Shown: positions 45,735-54,044 of the stretch, in pieces
How positions within the stretch are numbered: the stretch's first letter is position 1
Layout: every line of letters starts with the position of its first letter
Source of the DNA: DATFQI01 sp963816955
Lineage (GTDB): Bacteria; Actinomycetota; Thermoleophilia; Solirubrobacterales; Solirubrobacteraceae
Assembly: GCA_963816955.1 (NCBI GenBank)
Contig: CAWFME010000005.1
Coordinates: forward strand, 62,001 to 126,000
DNA length: 64,000 nt
Reading direction: 5' to 3'
Made by a program: the position numbers and the translations under genes
The notes under the pieces: model-generated
What the model was told of the DNA's origin: nothing
What the model saw: the letters and a program-made list of their open reading frames with translations, nothing else
Database searches by the model: none

Positions 45735-45737
45735 CTC
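45653..45737 (+). repeat. Direct repeat, copy 1 (inside tRNA-Sec)
   Basis: This 85-base segment of the tRNA gene and its 3' flank recurs at 46653-46736, exactly 1000 bases away at the left edge, with two substitutions and one missing G. The pair resembles attL/attR of an element integrated at the tRNA 3' end. Confidence 0.85.
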
Positions 45738-45823
45738 GGCTCCGCCGGATCGTGGGCGTGGTCAGTGAGGCATCATTCGTCCACTCGCCTGGGAGGCCGT
45801 GGTCCCAGAGGTAGTGTGCGGCA

Positions 45824-46132
45824 ATGTCGCGGATCATGGGTTACACCGTCACGCTGGCCGTCGTGCTGGCGGGCTGCGGAGGAGCAGCAACCGTCGATCA
45901 GGCCAACGTCGAGAAGGAGGCCCAGACCGAGCTGACCAAGAGCGTCGGACAGCAGGCGCCGGCCGTCGCGTGTCCCGGGGACCTGAAGCTGGAGGTGGGC
46001 ACCACGATGCGCTGCAACATGGACTTCTCGCAGACGGAGCGGCTCGGCGTCACGGTGAAGGTCGAGTCCGTCGATGGCGCAGACGGCAAGCTGAGCTTCG
46101 TCGCCGACGACGCGGTCACCAAGAAGCCCTGA
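45824..46132 (+). CDS. DUF4333 lipoprotein
   Basis: A 102-residue protein. The lipoprotein signal (GYTVTLAVVLAGC, Cys near residue 18) is followed by a DUF4333 domain: VEKEAQTELTKSVGQ, VACPGDLKLEVGTTMRCNM, with its conserved Cys pair near residues 50 and 64, probably a disulfide. The family is common in actinobacteria and its function is unknown. TAGTGT (45812-45817) lies 6 bases before ATG 45824, so the message may be leaderless. It lies in the segment bounded by the tRNA-Sec repeats. Confidence 0.85.
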   Translation: MSRIMGYTVTLAVVLAGCGGAATVDQANVEKEAQTELTKSVGQQAPAVACPGDLKLEVGTTMRCNMDFSQTERLGVTVKVESVDGADGKLSFVADDAVTKKP

Positions 46133-46150
46133 CCACGCCCCGACAGCGAT

Positions 46151-46573
46151 ATGGACGATCCCACCGAGGTTCTGGGCCGACGCATCGGGGCAGCGCTGAT
46201 CGACCTGGTGGTCGTAGCCGTCCTGCTCGTGGTCCTCGGCATCCTGATCGGCGAGAGCGAGACCGCGGACGGCGGCGCGCGGGTATCGCTCGACGGCGGT
46301 CCGGCGCTGCTCTGGGTCGCGCTGTCGCTGTTCTACTACTTCGCGTCGGAGGCGATCACCGGCCGCACGCTGGGCAAGCGCCTGCTCGGCCTCCGCGTCG
46401 TCGCGGCGGACGGCGGACGTGCCGGCGCGGGGAAGATCGCGATCCGCACCGCCTTCCGGCTCGTCGACGGCATCGGCTTCTACTTCATCGGCCTCATCGT
46501 GGTCCTGGTCAGCGGCCGACGCCGGCAGCGCCTCGGCGACCTTGCCGCGCAGACGACCGTGGTGGCAGGTTGA
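46151..46573 (+). CDS. RDD family membrane protein
   Basis: A 140-residue protein with three membrane helices (about residues 13-35, 52-68 and 108-128). RRIGAALIDLVVV begins the RDD domain, with the Arg and Asp that name it. ITGRTLGKRLLGLRVV and IRTAFRLVDGIGFY are also characteristic. RDD proteins are proposed transporters or envelope factors. It starts 18 bases after the DUF4333 gene and is probably co-transcribed. It too lies between the tRNA-Sec repeats. Confidence 0.87.
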   Translation: MDDPTEVLGRRIGAALIDLVVVAVLLVVLGILIGESETADGGARVSLDGGPALLWVALSLFYYFASEAITGRTLGKRLLGLRVVAADGGRAGAGKIAIRTAFRLVDGIGFYFIGLIVVLVSGRRRQRLGDLAAQTTVVAG

Positions 46574-46652
46574 GGCCCCGGCCGCGGCCTGAGCACGCCG
46601 AGGCGGGCGTAGGCCTCCTCGGCGAGCATCGGTGCCGGTGACGGCAGCTGCC

Positions 46653-46733
46653 GGGCTGGTGCCCCACCCGGTCTTCAAGACCGGTTGCCCGTCGTAGCCC
46701 GGCGGGGGTAGGTTCGATTCCCGCGCCGCTCCG
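46653..46733 (+). pseudogene. Truncated second tRNA-Sec copy
   Basis: Identical to the intact tRNA-Sec from the D arm to the 3' acceptor strand except for three changes. The anticodon loop is CTTCAAG, the variable arm has one G fewer, and the T stem is GTAGG/CCCGC with an A-C mismatch. The 5' acceptor strand GGAGCGGC is missing; the sequence there is CGGCAGCTGCC, which cannot pair with GCCGCTCC. It should not fold into a functional tRNA. Confidence 0.88.
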
Positions 46734-46736
46734 CTC
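46653..46736 (+). repeat. Direct repeat, copy 2 (truncated tRNA-Sec)
   Basis: Right-hand partner of the repeat at 45653-45737. Between the two lie only the DUF4333 and RDD genes; no integrase is present, so any element has lost it or excised. Confidence 0.85.
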
Positions 46737-46739
46737 CCG

Positions 46740-46761
46740 ATGGGGCAGACCATGGGGCAGA
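46740..46761 (+). repeat. Tandem ATGGGGCAGA direct repeat
   Basis: ATGGGGCAGA occurs at 46740-46749 and again at 46752-46761, 12 bases apart, directly after the truncated tRNA. Such short spaced repeats beside an attachment core could be integrase arm-binding sites; this is inference. Confidence 0.5.
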
Positions 46762-46805
46762 GGGTCCACGGGGCGCTTGCGCGGGAGTAGGCTCGAGGGA
46801 GCGCG

Positions 46806-47975
46806 ATGCCCCGCCACCTCGACCCCCGTGTCGTCGAAGAGCGCCCCGAGCGGGCGCGGGGCTCGCGGCGGGAGCCCGAGCCCGTGGTCCCGGCCGCGCA
46901 CGACGCGGCGTCGCTGGCGCTGCTCGCCCGGTCGTCGCCCTCGGGCGGCGCGGAGCTGATGCGGAGCCTGCAGCACGGCGTCGGGAACGCCTCGGTACAG
47001 GCGATGCTGACCCGGGTGCCCGACGACGCCGGGCCGACCACGGAGACGACCGTCGAGCGCTACGCCTTCGAGGCGGAGATCCCGCGCGGGCCGGCGGCGG
47101 AGCCCGGCCGTGAGGCCGTCGCGGGCAGCGGTCGCTCGGACGCTCCGGCCGGCATGGAGGAGGACCCGATCGGCGCGGTCGCCGCCGTCGTCGGCGGGGC
47201 GGTCGCGACGGCGCCGGAGGAGGCTCCGCCCGCCGGCGGGGCCTCGGTGGCGGCGCCCGCCGCGACCGAGCCGGGCACGCAGGAGGCGGCCGGCCCCGAG
47301 GAGGAGATCACGGTCTCGCTGCCGGACATCGAGGTCCCGGCGCTCGCCTCCGTCGCGAAGACCGACGCGGTCAACCCGGGCTTCACCTACAGCGGCAGCA
47401 TCGAACGGGGCGGCGCCGCGCCGGCGGGGTTCGGCGTGACCCACTCCTTCGACTCCAAGCTCACCGGCGTCACGACGACCCTCAAGAGAAGGGTCTACAA
47501 GGTCAAGGCGACGCTCGAGCACCCCATCAAGTGGGAGGTCCGCTCCGGCACGGGCCCGGACGGCCAGGTCGACATCGCCAGCGACACCGACGCCGACATC
47601 ACGGACCTCAACTACGGCGACGTCGTCTCGGACCTCACGCCCGACATGACCGACCTCAACGGGCGCCCGCCGCGCAACGACTTCTGGGCGGAGGACCTCA
47701 CGATCCGCCACGAGAAGGTCCACGCCGCCGACGACAAGCGGAACGGCCCCGGCGCGATGCGCGTCACCTCGAGGTGGCTCTCCAGGCAGACCGCGGCGAG
47801 CGTCGCCGACGTCACCACCCTGCTCGGCGAGATACCCGACCGCTTCGCGGCGGCGCTGCTGGCCGCGCTGTCCACCGAGGCCGGAGAGGAGCACGCGTAC
47901 GGCGACGGCGCGCCGTCCTACAAGCGCCGCGCGAAGGCGATCAAGAAGCGCGGCGACGCGGGCAAGTACCCGTGA
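46806..47975 (+). CDS. eCIS-cargo-like protein with HExxH zinc motif
   Basis: A 389-residue protein without signal peptide. Residues 37-70 contain LARSSPSGGAELMRSLQHGVGNASVQAML, resembling the LQRxAGNxAV stretch found at the N-terminus of many proteins encoded with extracellular contractile injection systems. A low-complexity Ala/Pro/Glu linker runs to about 185. The C-terminal domain has HEKVHAADD near residue 302 (HExxH) and EAGEEHAYGDGAPSYKRRA near 360, whose Glu could be the third zinc ligand. No contractile sheath genes lie nearby in the window. TAGGCT (46788-46793) lies upstream, and the stop overlaps the HEAT gene by GTGA. Function unknown; toxin, effector or immunity-linked peptidase is inference. 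Confidence 0.65.
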   Translation: MPRHLDPRVVEERPERARGSRREPEPVVPAAHDAASLALLARSSPSGGAELMRSLQHGVGNASVQAMLTRVPDDAGPTTETTVERYAFEAEIPRGPAAEPGREAVAGSGRSDAPAGMEEDPIGAVAAVVGGAVATAPEEAPPAGGASVAAPAATEPGTQEAAGPEEEITVSLPDIEVPALASVAKTDAVNPGFTYSGSIERGGAAPAGFGVTHSFDSKLTGVTTTLKRRVYKVKATLEHPIKWEVRSGTGPDGQVDIASDTDADITDLNYGDVVSDLTPDMTDLNGRPPRNDFWAEDLTIRHEKVHAADDKRNGPGAMRVTSRWLSRQTAASVADVTTLLGEIPDRFAAALLAALSTEAGEEHAYGDGAPSYKRRAKAIKKRGDAGKYP

Positions 47976-48565
47976 CGGACCCCGTCGAGGCGGCCGAGGA
48001 GCGCCAGGCCCGGACGCTGCTGGAGAACGAGGGGCAAGGCACGGACCCCGAGGCCATGCGCGCGGCGCTGGACTCCCCGAGGTCCGTCCTGCGCGGCTCG
48101 GCGGCCCGGCTGCTCGGCGCCGCCGGCGACGAGGCGGCCCGCGAGCCGCTCGAGCGCGTGGCCACCAGCCGCGGCGAGGAGAGCGCCCGCGCGCAGGCCG
48201 CCTACGCGCTCGCGCGGATCGGGGACCCCAAGGGCGCCGACGTCCTGCGCGAGCTGCTCGAGCTGCCCGTCGACACGTCGCCCGGCCCGCTGCAGGCGGC
48301 CGGGCACCTCGCGCGGCTGGACGACCCCTCGGGCCTGCCGGTGGTGGAGCGCGGGCTCGCCGACTCCGAGTCGCTGATCGCCATGATCGCCGCCAAGCAG
48401 CTCGCGCCGCTCGCGCTGCTGCAGGAGCGCCGCCCGGAGCTGGAGCTCGACGCCTGGAGCCTGTACGAGCGCGCCCTGGAGCACTCCGAGGAGCAGGTGC
48501 GCAGCGAGGCGCGGACCCAGCTCGAGCGCCTCGACAGCGAGCGCGCCCGGTCGCTGCTGCGCTGA
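47972..48565 (+). CDS. HEAT-repeat protein
   Basis: A 197-residue protein. Four or more HEAT units are visible: SPRSVLRGSAARLLGAAGDEAAREPLERVA, SARAQAAYALARIGDPKGADVLRELLE, GPLQAAGHLARLDDPSGLPVVERGL and EQVRSEARTQLERL. It is cytoplasmic, with no signal peptide. HEAT solenoids bind partner proteins. The GTGA overlap with the upstream HExxH protein argues that the two act together, the HEAT protein perhaps as chaperone or inhibitor, which is inference. ORF extensions further upstream are shadows. Confidence 0.8.
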   Translation: MTDPVEAAEERQARTLLENEGQGTDPEAMRAALDSPRSVLRGSAARLLGAAGDEAAREPLERVATSRGEESARAQAAYALARIGDPKGADVLRELLELPVDTSPGPLQAAGHLARLDDPSGLPVVERGLADSESLIAMIAAKQLAPLALLQERRPELELDAWSLYERALEHSEEQVRSEARTQLERLDSERARSLLR

Positions 48566-48586
48566 GCGCTGCCATGATCTCCGCCG

Positions 48587-49027
48587 ATGCCTGGCCGCAC
48601 GTGGATCGCGCTGCTCGCCGCGGTCGCGCTCGGCGGCTGCGGTGGTGAGGAGCCGGAGCTGAGCGCGCGCTCGGCCGAGGCGCTGCACGCGCAGGTCGCG
48701 AACGTGCGCGAGGCCGCGGCGGAGGGCGACCGCGCCGCCGCGCTGAAGGCCCTCGACCGGCTGGCCTCCCGCGTGCGGGACCTGCAGGACGAGCTCGGGG
48801 CGGCCGACGCCGCGGCGCTCGAGCGCGGGATCGAGCGGGCGCGGCGGCGCGTGCGCGAGGAGATCGCCGAGCCGGCGGCGACCGCGACCGCGACGGCGAC
48901 CGCCGCACCCACCGCGACGGCGACCGCCACCGCCGCCCCGCCGAAGGCCAAGCCCGGCAAGGGCAAGGGCAAGGGCAACGGCAACGGCAAGGCGAAGGGC
49001 GAGCAGGACGAGGAGGACGACGACTGA
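48587..49027 (+). CDS. Lipoprotein with helical and low-complexity tail
   Basis: A 146-residue protein. The signal and lipobox (LAAVALGGC, Cys near residue 18) are followed by a helical region (about 25-95; SARSAEALHAQVANVREAAAEGDRAAALKALDRLASRVRDL) that resembles the short helical domain often found beside Hanks-type kinases. The tail consists of Ala-Thr repeats, then KGKGKGNGNGKAKG and a DEEDDD end. Its stop overlaps the kinase start by one base (TGATG). Possibly a membrane-anchored partner or ligand binder of the kinase. Confidence 0.78.
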   Translation: MPGRTWIALLAAVALGGCGGEEPELSARSAEALHAQVANVREAAAEGDRAAALKALDRLASRVRDLQDELGAADAAALERGIERARRRVREEIAEPAATATATATAAPTATATATAAPPKAKPGKGKGKGNGNGKAKGEQDEEDDD

Positions 49028-50040
49028 TGCGCCCCACGGAGGGGGCGTCGCTGGCGGACGGGCGTTACGTCTTCGAGCGCCACCTCGGCTCGGGCGGCAT
49101 GGCGTCGGTGTGGCTCGCCCGCGACGAGTCGCTGCAACGCCCCGTCGCGATCAAGCTGATGGCGGACACGCTCGCCGACGACGAGCGCTGGCTGCTGCGC
49201 TTCACCCGCGAGGCGCGCGCCGCCGCCGCACTGTCGCACCCGCACATCGTCAGGGTGTTCGACTTCGGCATCGAGGAGCACCGGCCGTACCTCGTGATGG
49301 CCCACGTCCCCGGCGGCAGCCTGCGCGACCGCCTCCGCGACGGCGGCGCGCTCCCGGAGCCCGCCGGCCTCGCCCGCGAGCTGCTGGGCGCGCTCGCGCA
49401 TGTCCACGCGGCCGGGATCGTCCACCGCGACGTCAAGCCCGGGAACATCCTGCTCGACGAGCACGACCGGTCGCATCTGACCGACTTCGGCATCGCCCGC
49501 CCGCAGGACGCGACGTCCATGACGCAGACCGGCATGGTTCTGGGCACGATGCGCTACCTCGCCCCGGAGGTCGCCGAGGGCGAGCCGGCGACGGAGCGCA
49601 GCGACCTCTACTCGGCCGGCGCCGTGCTGCGCGAGGTGGCGGGCGAGGGCCTGGCTGCGCTGACCGGCGCGCTCACGGAGCCGGACCCGGAGCGCCGCCC
49701 GTCATCGGCCGACGAGGCGCTCGCGATGCTCGACGCGGACGCGCCGACGCGGCGGCTCGCCCCGGAGCCGCGCGAGCGCCCGGCCGCCGCCCGCGGGCGG
49801 CCGCGGGCCCGCGAGGCGCTGCGAGGCGCCGACGAGCTGATCCGCCGCCCGTGGTTCCCGCTCGCGGCGGGGATCCTGGCGATCCTCGCGCTCGCCGTGA
49901 TCGTGATCGCGCTGGCGGGCGGAGGGGATGCACCGCCCGAGCGCGCAGCCGCGACGCCGGCGCCGGCCTCGGCGCCGCTCGACGAGCAGCTCCGAGGCCT
50001 GGACCGAGCGATCGACGCGGCCGCGTCTAGACGACCGTGA
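49027..50040 (+). CDS. Serine/threonine protein kinase
   Basis: A 337-residue Hanks-type kinase. The glycine loop HLGSGGMASVW is near residue 20, VAIK supplies the ATP-binding Lys, HRDVKPGN the catalytic loop near 138, DFGIA the magnesium site and GTMRYLAPE the activation segment end. The catalytic domain (about 14-250) is followed by an Arg/Pro-rich linker, one membrane helix (about 283-303) and only 30 external residues, so there are no PASTA repeats and the external signal must come from a partner. The one-base overlap with the lipoprotein gene supports that pairing. It ends convergently with the cold-shock gene, overlapping by 14 bases. Confidence 0.92.
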   Translation: MRPTEGASLADGRYVFERHLGSGGMASVWLARDESLQRPVAIKLMADTLADDERWLLRFTREARAAAALSHPHIVRVFDFGIEEHRPYLVMAHVPGGSLRDRLRDGGALPEPAGLARELLGALAHVHAAGIVHRDVKPGNILLDEHDRSHLTDFGIARPQDATSMTQTGMVLGTMRYLAPEVAEGEPATERSDLYSAGAVLREVAGEGLAALTGALTEPDPERRPSSADEALAMLDADAPTRRLAPEPRERPAAARGRPRAREALRGADELIRRPWFPLAAGILAILALAVIVIALAGGGDAPPERAAATPAPASAPLDEQLRGLDRAIDAAASRRP

Positions 50041-50230
50041 CGTTCGTGGCGTTGGGGCCCTTGGGGCCCGACTCGGCCTCGTAGGTGACCTTGGCGCCCT
50101 CGGCGAGGGACTTGAAGCCCTGGCCGTTGATGCCGCTGTGGTGGACGAAGAGGTCCTTCCCGCCGTCCTCGGGCGTGATGAACCCGTAGCCCTTCTCGTC
50201 GCTGAACCACTTGACGGTTCCGGTCGGCAT
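50027..50230 (-). CDS. Cold-shock domain protein (CspA family)
   Basis: A 67-residue OB-fold RNA/DNA chaperone. RNP1-like KGYGFIT and RNP2-like DLFVHHSGI are intact, as in actinobacterial CspA. ATG 50230 has a strong Shine-Dalgarno sequence (GGAGGT). The 210 bases upstream hold no gene on the minus strand, so a long leader is likely, as for cold-shock mRNAs. A promoter inside this leader cannot be fixed with confidence. Confidence 0.95.
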   Translation of the reverse strand: MPTGTVKWFSDEKGYGFITPEDGGKDLFVHHSGINGQGFKSLAEGAKVTYEAESGPKGPNATNVTVV

Positions 50231-50441
50231 TGCTCTACCTCCGCGGGTCATGTGAACTGCATCGCGGAGTACCGATGGCGACACCTGCGGCGCTGATCAC
50301 TGCGGTGCGGCGCTCCCTGTGAGCAACCGCCTTACGCGCCGGAATGTACACCAGGGCGCAAGCCTTGTAGCAGCGCTTACACATCGCGTTAAGAAGTTCC
50401 ACTCGCTCCGAACGGTCGCGGCTGCCACAGTCGCCGTCGTC

Positions 50442-51353
50442 ATGGATCCCGCCGCCCACCGGCTCGGAAGCGCCCTGTGCGTCGCCTCGGCGATCGCCTT
50501 CGGCGCCATGGCCATCTTCGGCAAGCTCGCCTACGACGCCGGCGTCGGCATCCTCACGCTGCTGTTCGTGCGCTTCGCGATCGCCGCCCCGGTGCTGTGG
50601 ATGGCGACGCTGCGCCGCAGCGGCCCGCGCAGGGCCTTCGCGGGCCAGACGAGCCGCACCCTGCTGGCGGCCCTCGCGCTGGGCGCCGGCGGCTACGCGC
50701 TGCAAGCGGGCCTCTACTTCGCCGCGCTGGCGCGGATGGACGCCTCGCTGCTGTCGATGCTGCTCTACACGTTCCCCTCGATGGTCACCGCCGCCGCGAT
50801 CGCGCTCGGGCGCGAGACCGCCAGCCGCCGCCGCACCGGCGCGCTGCTCGTGTCCTCGGGCGGCCTGGCGCTCGTCCTGCTCGGCGCGGGCTCGGGCACG
50901 TTCGACTGGCTGGGCGCCGCGCTCGGGCTCGGCGCCGCCCTGACGTACACGGCCTACATCCTCGTCTCCGACCGCGTCGGCGGCGGCATCGAAGCGCTGC
51001 CGCTGGCGGCGCTGATCACGACGGGCGCCGCGATCACGTTCGGCCTGGCCGGCGCCGCCACCGGCTCGATCGACACCGGCTTCGCTGCCGAGGGCTGGCT
51101 GTGGCTGGCCTCGATCGCGATCGTCTCGACGGTCACGCCGATCACGCTCTTCTTCGCCGGGCTGCGGCGGGTCGGCCCGTCGACGGCGGCGATCCTCTCC
51201 ACGCTCGAGCCGCCGACGACCGTCGCGCTCGCGTTCCTGGTCTTCGGCGAGTCGCTGACGCTGCTCCAGCTCGCCGGCGGCGCGCTCGTGCTCGGCGCCG
51301 CCGTCTCGCTGAACCTGCGGGCGGCGCGGCCGGAGCCCGTCCCCGCCATCTAG
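50442..51353 (+). CDS. EamA/DMT family transporter
   Basis: A 303-residue membrane protein with ten predicted helices in two repeated EamA halves: FGAMAIFGKLAYDAGVGILTLLFVRF in the first, and SIAIVSTVTPITLFFAGLRRVGPSTAAILSTLEPPTTVALAFLVFGE, the typical ending, in the second. These proteins export or import metabolites; the substrate is unknown. ATG 50442 (MDPAAH) is preferred over an upstream ATG at 50319, whose 41 extra residues have no membrane or conserved character. Confidence 0.87.
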   Translation: MDPAAHRLGSALCVASAIAFGAMAIFGKLAYDAGVGILTLLFVRFAIAAPVLWMATLRRSGPRRAFAGQTSRTLLAALALGAGGYALQAGLYFAALARMDASLLSMLLYTFPSMVTAAAIALGRETASRRRTGALLVSSGGLALVLLGAGSGTFDWLGAALGLGAALTYTAYILVSDRVGGGIEALPLAALITTGAAITFGLAGAATGSIDTGFAAEGWLWLASIAIVSTVTPITLFFAGLRRVGPSTAAILSTLEPPTTVALAFLVFGESLTLLQLAGGALVLGAAVSLNLRAARPEPVPAI

Positions 51354-52315
51354 ACCGTCTTGGCCTTGTCCTTCTCCTTCGGCGCGTCGCGCGGCTCCAG
51401 CTGGATCTCGTGCTCCGCCGGCTCGCCGGCCTCGAGCTCGCGGCTGCGCTCGAGCTCCGCGTTGAGCTCGGCGCCGAACAGCACGGCGAGGTTGGTGATC
51501 CACATCCAGACCAGGAAGGAGATGAGCCCGCCCAACGTCCCGTAGGTCTTGTCGTAGGAGCCGAAGTTCGCGACGTAGAACGCGAAGGCGATCGAGGCGA
51601 CGATCCAGACGACGACCGCGACGACGCTGCCGGGCGAGATCCACTTGAAGCCGGGGAGCTTCGCGTTGGGGGCGGCGTAGTAGAGGATCGCCAGGATCAG
51701 GATCACCACGAGCACCAGCACGGGCCACTTGCCGTACTGGAAGGCGGTGACCGCGGCGTCGCCGACGCCGAGCGCCTTGCCCACGGCCTCGGCCAGCGGG
51801 CCGCTCACGAGCAGGCCGACGAACACGATGGCGAGCATCAGCACGCAGGCCAGCGTCACCGCGATCTGCAGCGGGCGCAGCTTCCAGAACGGCCGCCCCT
51901 CCTCGATCTCGTAGATCGAGTTGGACGCGCGCATGAACGCGCCGACGTAGCCCGAGGCGGTCCACAGCGCGGCTGCGAGGCCGAGGATCAGTGCGAGGCC
52001 GGCCTTGCTCTCGCTCTCCGTGATGCTCTGGATCGGCCCGCTGAAGGTCTCTGCGGCCGTGGCCGGGCCGATCTCGGAGACCGTCTCGGTGATCACGCGC
52101 GAGACCGTGGCGGGGTCGGCGACGAGGCCAACGATCGACAGCAGCGCGATCAGGGCCGGGAACATCGACAGCACGGCGTAGTAGGTCAGGGCCGCCGCCC
52201 AGTCCGTGAGGTTGTCCTCCTTGAACTCGCGGAAGCTCCGCTTGAGCGTGTCCCACCAGGAGCGCTTTCGGAGGTCGGTCGGCTTGTCGGGAGCCGTCGT
52301 CGCGTGCCGTGCCAT
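51350..52315 (-). CDS. YihY/virulence factor BrkB family membrane protein
   Basis: A 321-residue protein. Six membrane helices begin after a basic N-terminus; DWAAALTYYAVLSMFPALIALLSIVGL is the family signature, and GGLISFLVWMWITNLAVLFGAELNAELER the conserved end of the core. The C-terminal 35 residues are charged (EPRDAPKEKDKAK). Despite older labels as RNase BN it is a membrane protein of unknown function, often associated with envelope integrity. The start ATG 52315 lies 36 bases after the ABC-F stop on the same strand. Confidence 0.9.
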   Translation of the reverse strand: MARHATTAPDKPTDLRKRSWWDTLKRSFREFKEDNLTDWAAALTYYAVLSMFPALIALLSIVGLVADPATVSRVITETVSEIGPATAAETFSGPIQSITESESKAGLALILGLAAALWTASGYVGAFMRASNSIYEIEEGRPFWKLRPLQIAVTLACVLMLAIVFVGLLVSGPLAEAVGKALGVGDAAVTAFQYGKWPVLVLVVILILAILYYAAPNAKLPGFKWISPGSVVAVVVWIVASIAFAFYVANFGSYDKTYGTLGGLISFLVWMWITNLAVLFGAELNAELERSRELEAGEPAEHEIQLEPRDAPKEKDKAKTV

Positions 52316-52350
52316 GCGACGGGACTCCCCGCGCGCCCTCTGACGGAAAC

Positions 52351-53986
52351 TCAGGCGGCGATGCTCGCGTTGGCCGACCAGCCGCCCTCGTAGGCGCGCA
52401 CGCCGCCGTCGGCGACGTGGACGATGCGATCGGCGATCCGGTCGAGGAAGTAGCGGTCGTGCGAGACGGCGACGACGGTGCCGTCGTAGCGCTCCAGCGC
52501 GTCCTCGAGCACCTCGATCGAGTCGACGTCGAGGTGGTTGGTCGGCTCGTCGAGCACGAGGCAGTTCGGCGCGTCGAGCATCAGCGCGAGGAAGGCGAGC
52601 CGCGTGCGCTCGCCGCCGCTCAACGTCGCGACCGACCGGCGCACCTGCTCGTAGTCGAAGTTGAAGGCCATCAGCCGCCGCACGGCCTCGTCCTCGGCCA
52701 GCGAGCGCCCGGCGCGCAGCGCGTCGATGACCGACGCGGCCGGGTCCATGCCGGCCGCGGCCTGGGAGAGGTAGCCGACCTCGATGCCGTCCCCCCTCCA
52801 GCGGCGCCCTCCACTCGGTTTCAGCTCGCCGGCCAGCACGCGTGCGAGGACGGTCTTGCCCGCGCCGTTGGGGCCGACGACGCCGACGCGCTCGCCGCGC
52901 GTCACGACGAGCTCGACGTCGAGCAGCACGGGGTCCTCGCCGAACGCGACGTCGACGCCCTCGAGCGCGATCACGCGCTGGCCGCCACGGGCGCCCGAGC
53001 GCAGGGCGAGCGCCATCTTGCGGCGCTCGAGCACCGGCCGCTCGACCTTCTCCATCTTGTCGATCTGCATCTGCTTGACGCGCGCCTGGCGGATCATGCG
53101 CTCGTTGACGCGGATGTGCGCCCAATGGCGGAAGCGGCGGATCGCCTCCTCCAGGCGCGCGATCTCCTTCTGCTGGGTCACGTAGCGCTGCTGCTGGCGC
53201 TCCAGCTCGAGCTGCCGCGCGACGGTGTAGGCCGAGTAGGCGCCGGGCCAGATGCGGATGCGCCCGTGCTCGAGCTCGGCGACCGCGGCGACGCACTCGT
53301 CGAGCAGGTGGCGGTCGTGGGAGACCATCAGCACCGCGCCCTCGAAGCCGGCGACGAGCCGCTCGAGCTGGTCGCGGCGGCGCATGTCCAGGTGCGCCTC
53401 GGGCTCGTCGAGCAGCAGCACGTCCGGGCGCCGGGCCAGGCAGGCCGCGAGCGCGACGAGCTTGCGCTGGCCGCCCGACAGCTCGCGGGTGGGGCGCTCG
53501 AGCGCCTCGGCGGAGAGCCCGAGGTCGCGCAGGTGGGTGCGCGCCTCGCCCTCGACGCGGTCGCCGCCGAGCTCGGTCCAGCGGGCGAGCAGCCGCTCCT
53601 GGTTGGCGAGCGCGCGGGCCATCGCGCTCATGTCGTGCGCGAGCGCGGGGTCGGCGAGGCGGCGCTCGGCGGCGTGCAGCTCGGTCCTCGAGCGCGGCGA
53701 CCTCGGGCCGCGCGGCCAGCACGGTCGCCAGCGGCGTGCGCCCGTCGCCCTTCACCTCTTGGGGCAGGAACGCGAGCACGAGCCCGCGGCGGCTGACCAC
53801 CTCGCCCGCGTCGGGATGCTCGAGGCCGGCCAGGATCCGCAGCAGCGTCGACTTGCCGCCGCCGTTGGGGCCGAGCACGCCGATCCGCGCGCCCGCGGCC
53901 AGCTCGAGGTCCAGCCCTTCGAGCACGGTGCGGCCGCCGAAGGACTTCACGAGCCCGCGCGCGGAGATCAGGGGGACGCTCGCCAT
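52351..53986 (-). pseudogene. ABC-F ATPase, one frameshift
   Basis: Corrected, this is a roughly 545-residue ABC-F protein with two nucleotide-binding domains and no membrane part; such proteins act on ribosomes. NBD1 has Walker A LGPNGGGKST near residue 42, signature LSGGQRK and LLLDEPEAHLD. The linker carries basic residues (HWAHIRVNERMIRQARVKQMQ), and NBD2 has VGPNGAGKT, LSGGERTRLAF and LVLDEPTNHLD. One extra C near 53689 (GACCGAG for GACGAG) breaks the frame between EVAALED and ELHAAERR. ATG 53986 has Shine-Dalgarno GGGAGGGCG. Confidence 0.83.
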
Positions 53987-54044
53987 CGCCCTCCCAGCTT
54001 CGACTCGCGGGTTCAACGCGGCAAGGCGGGTAGCACCAGCATCC

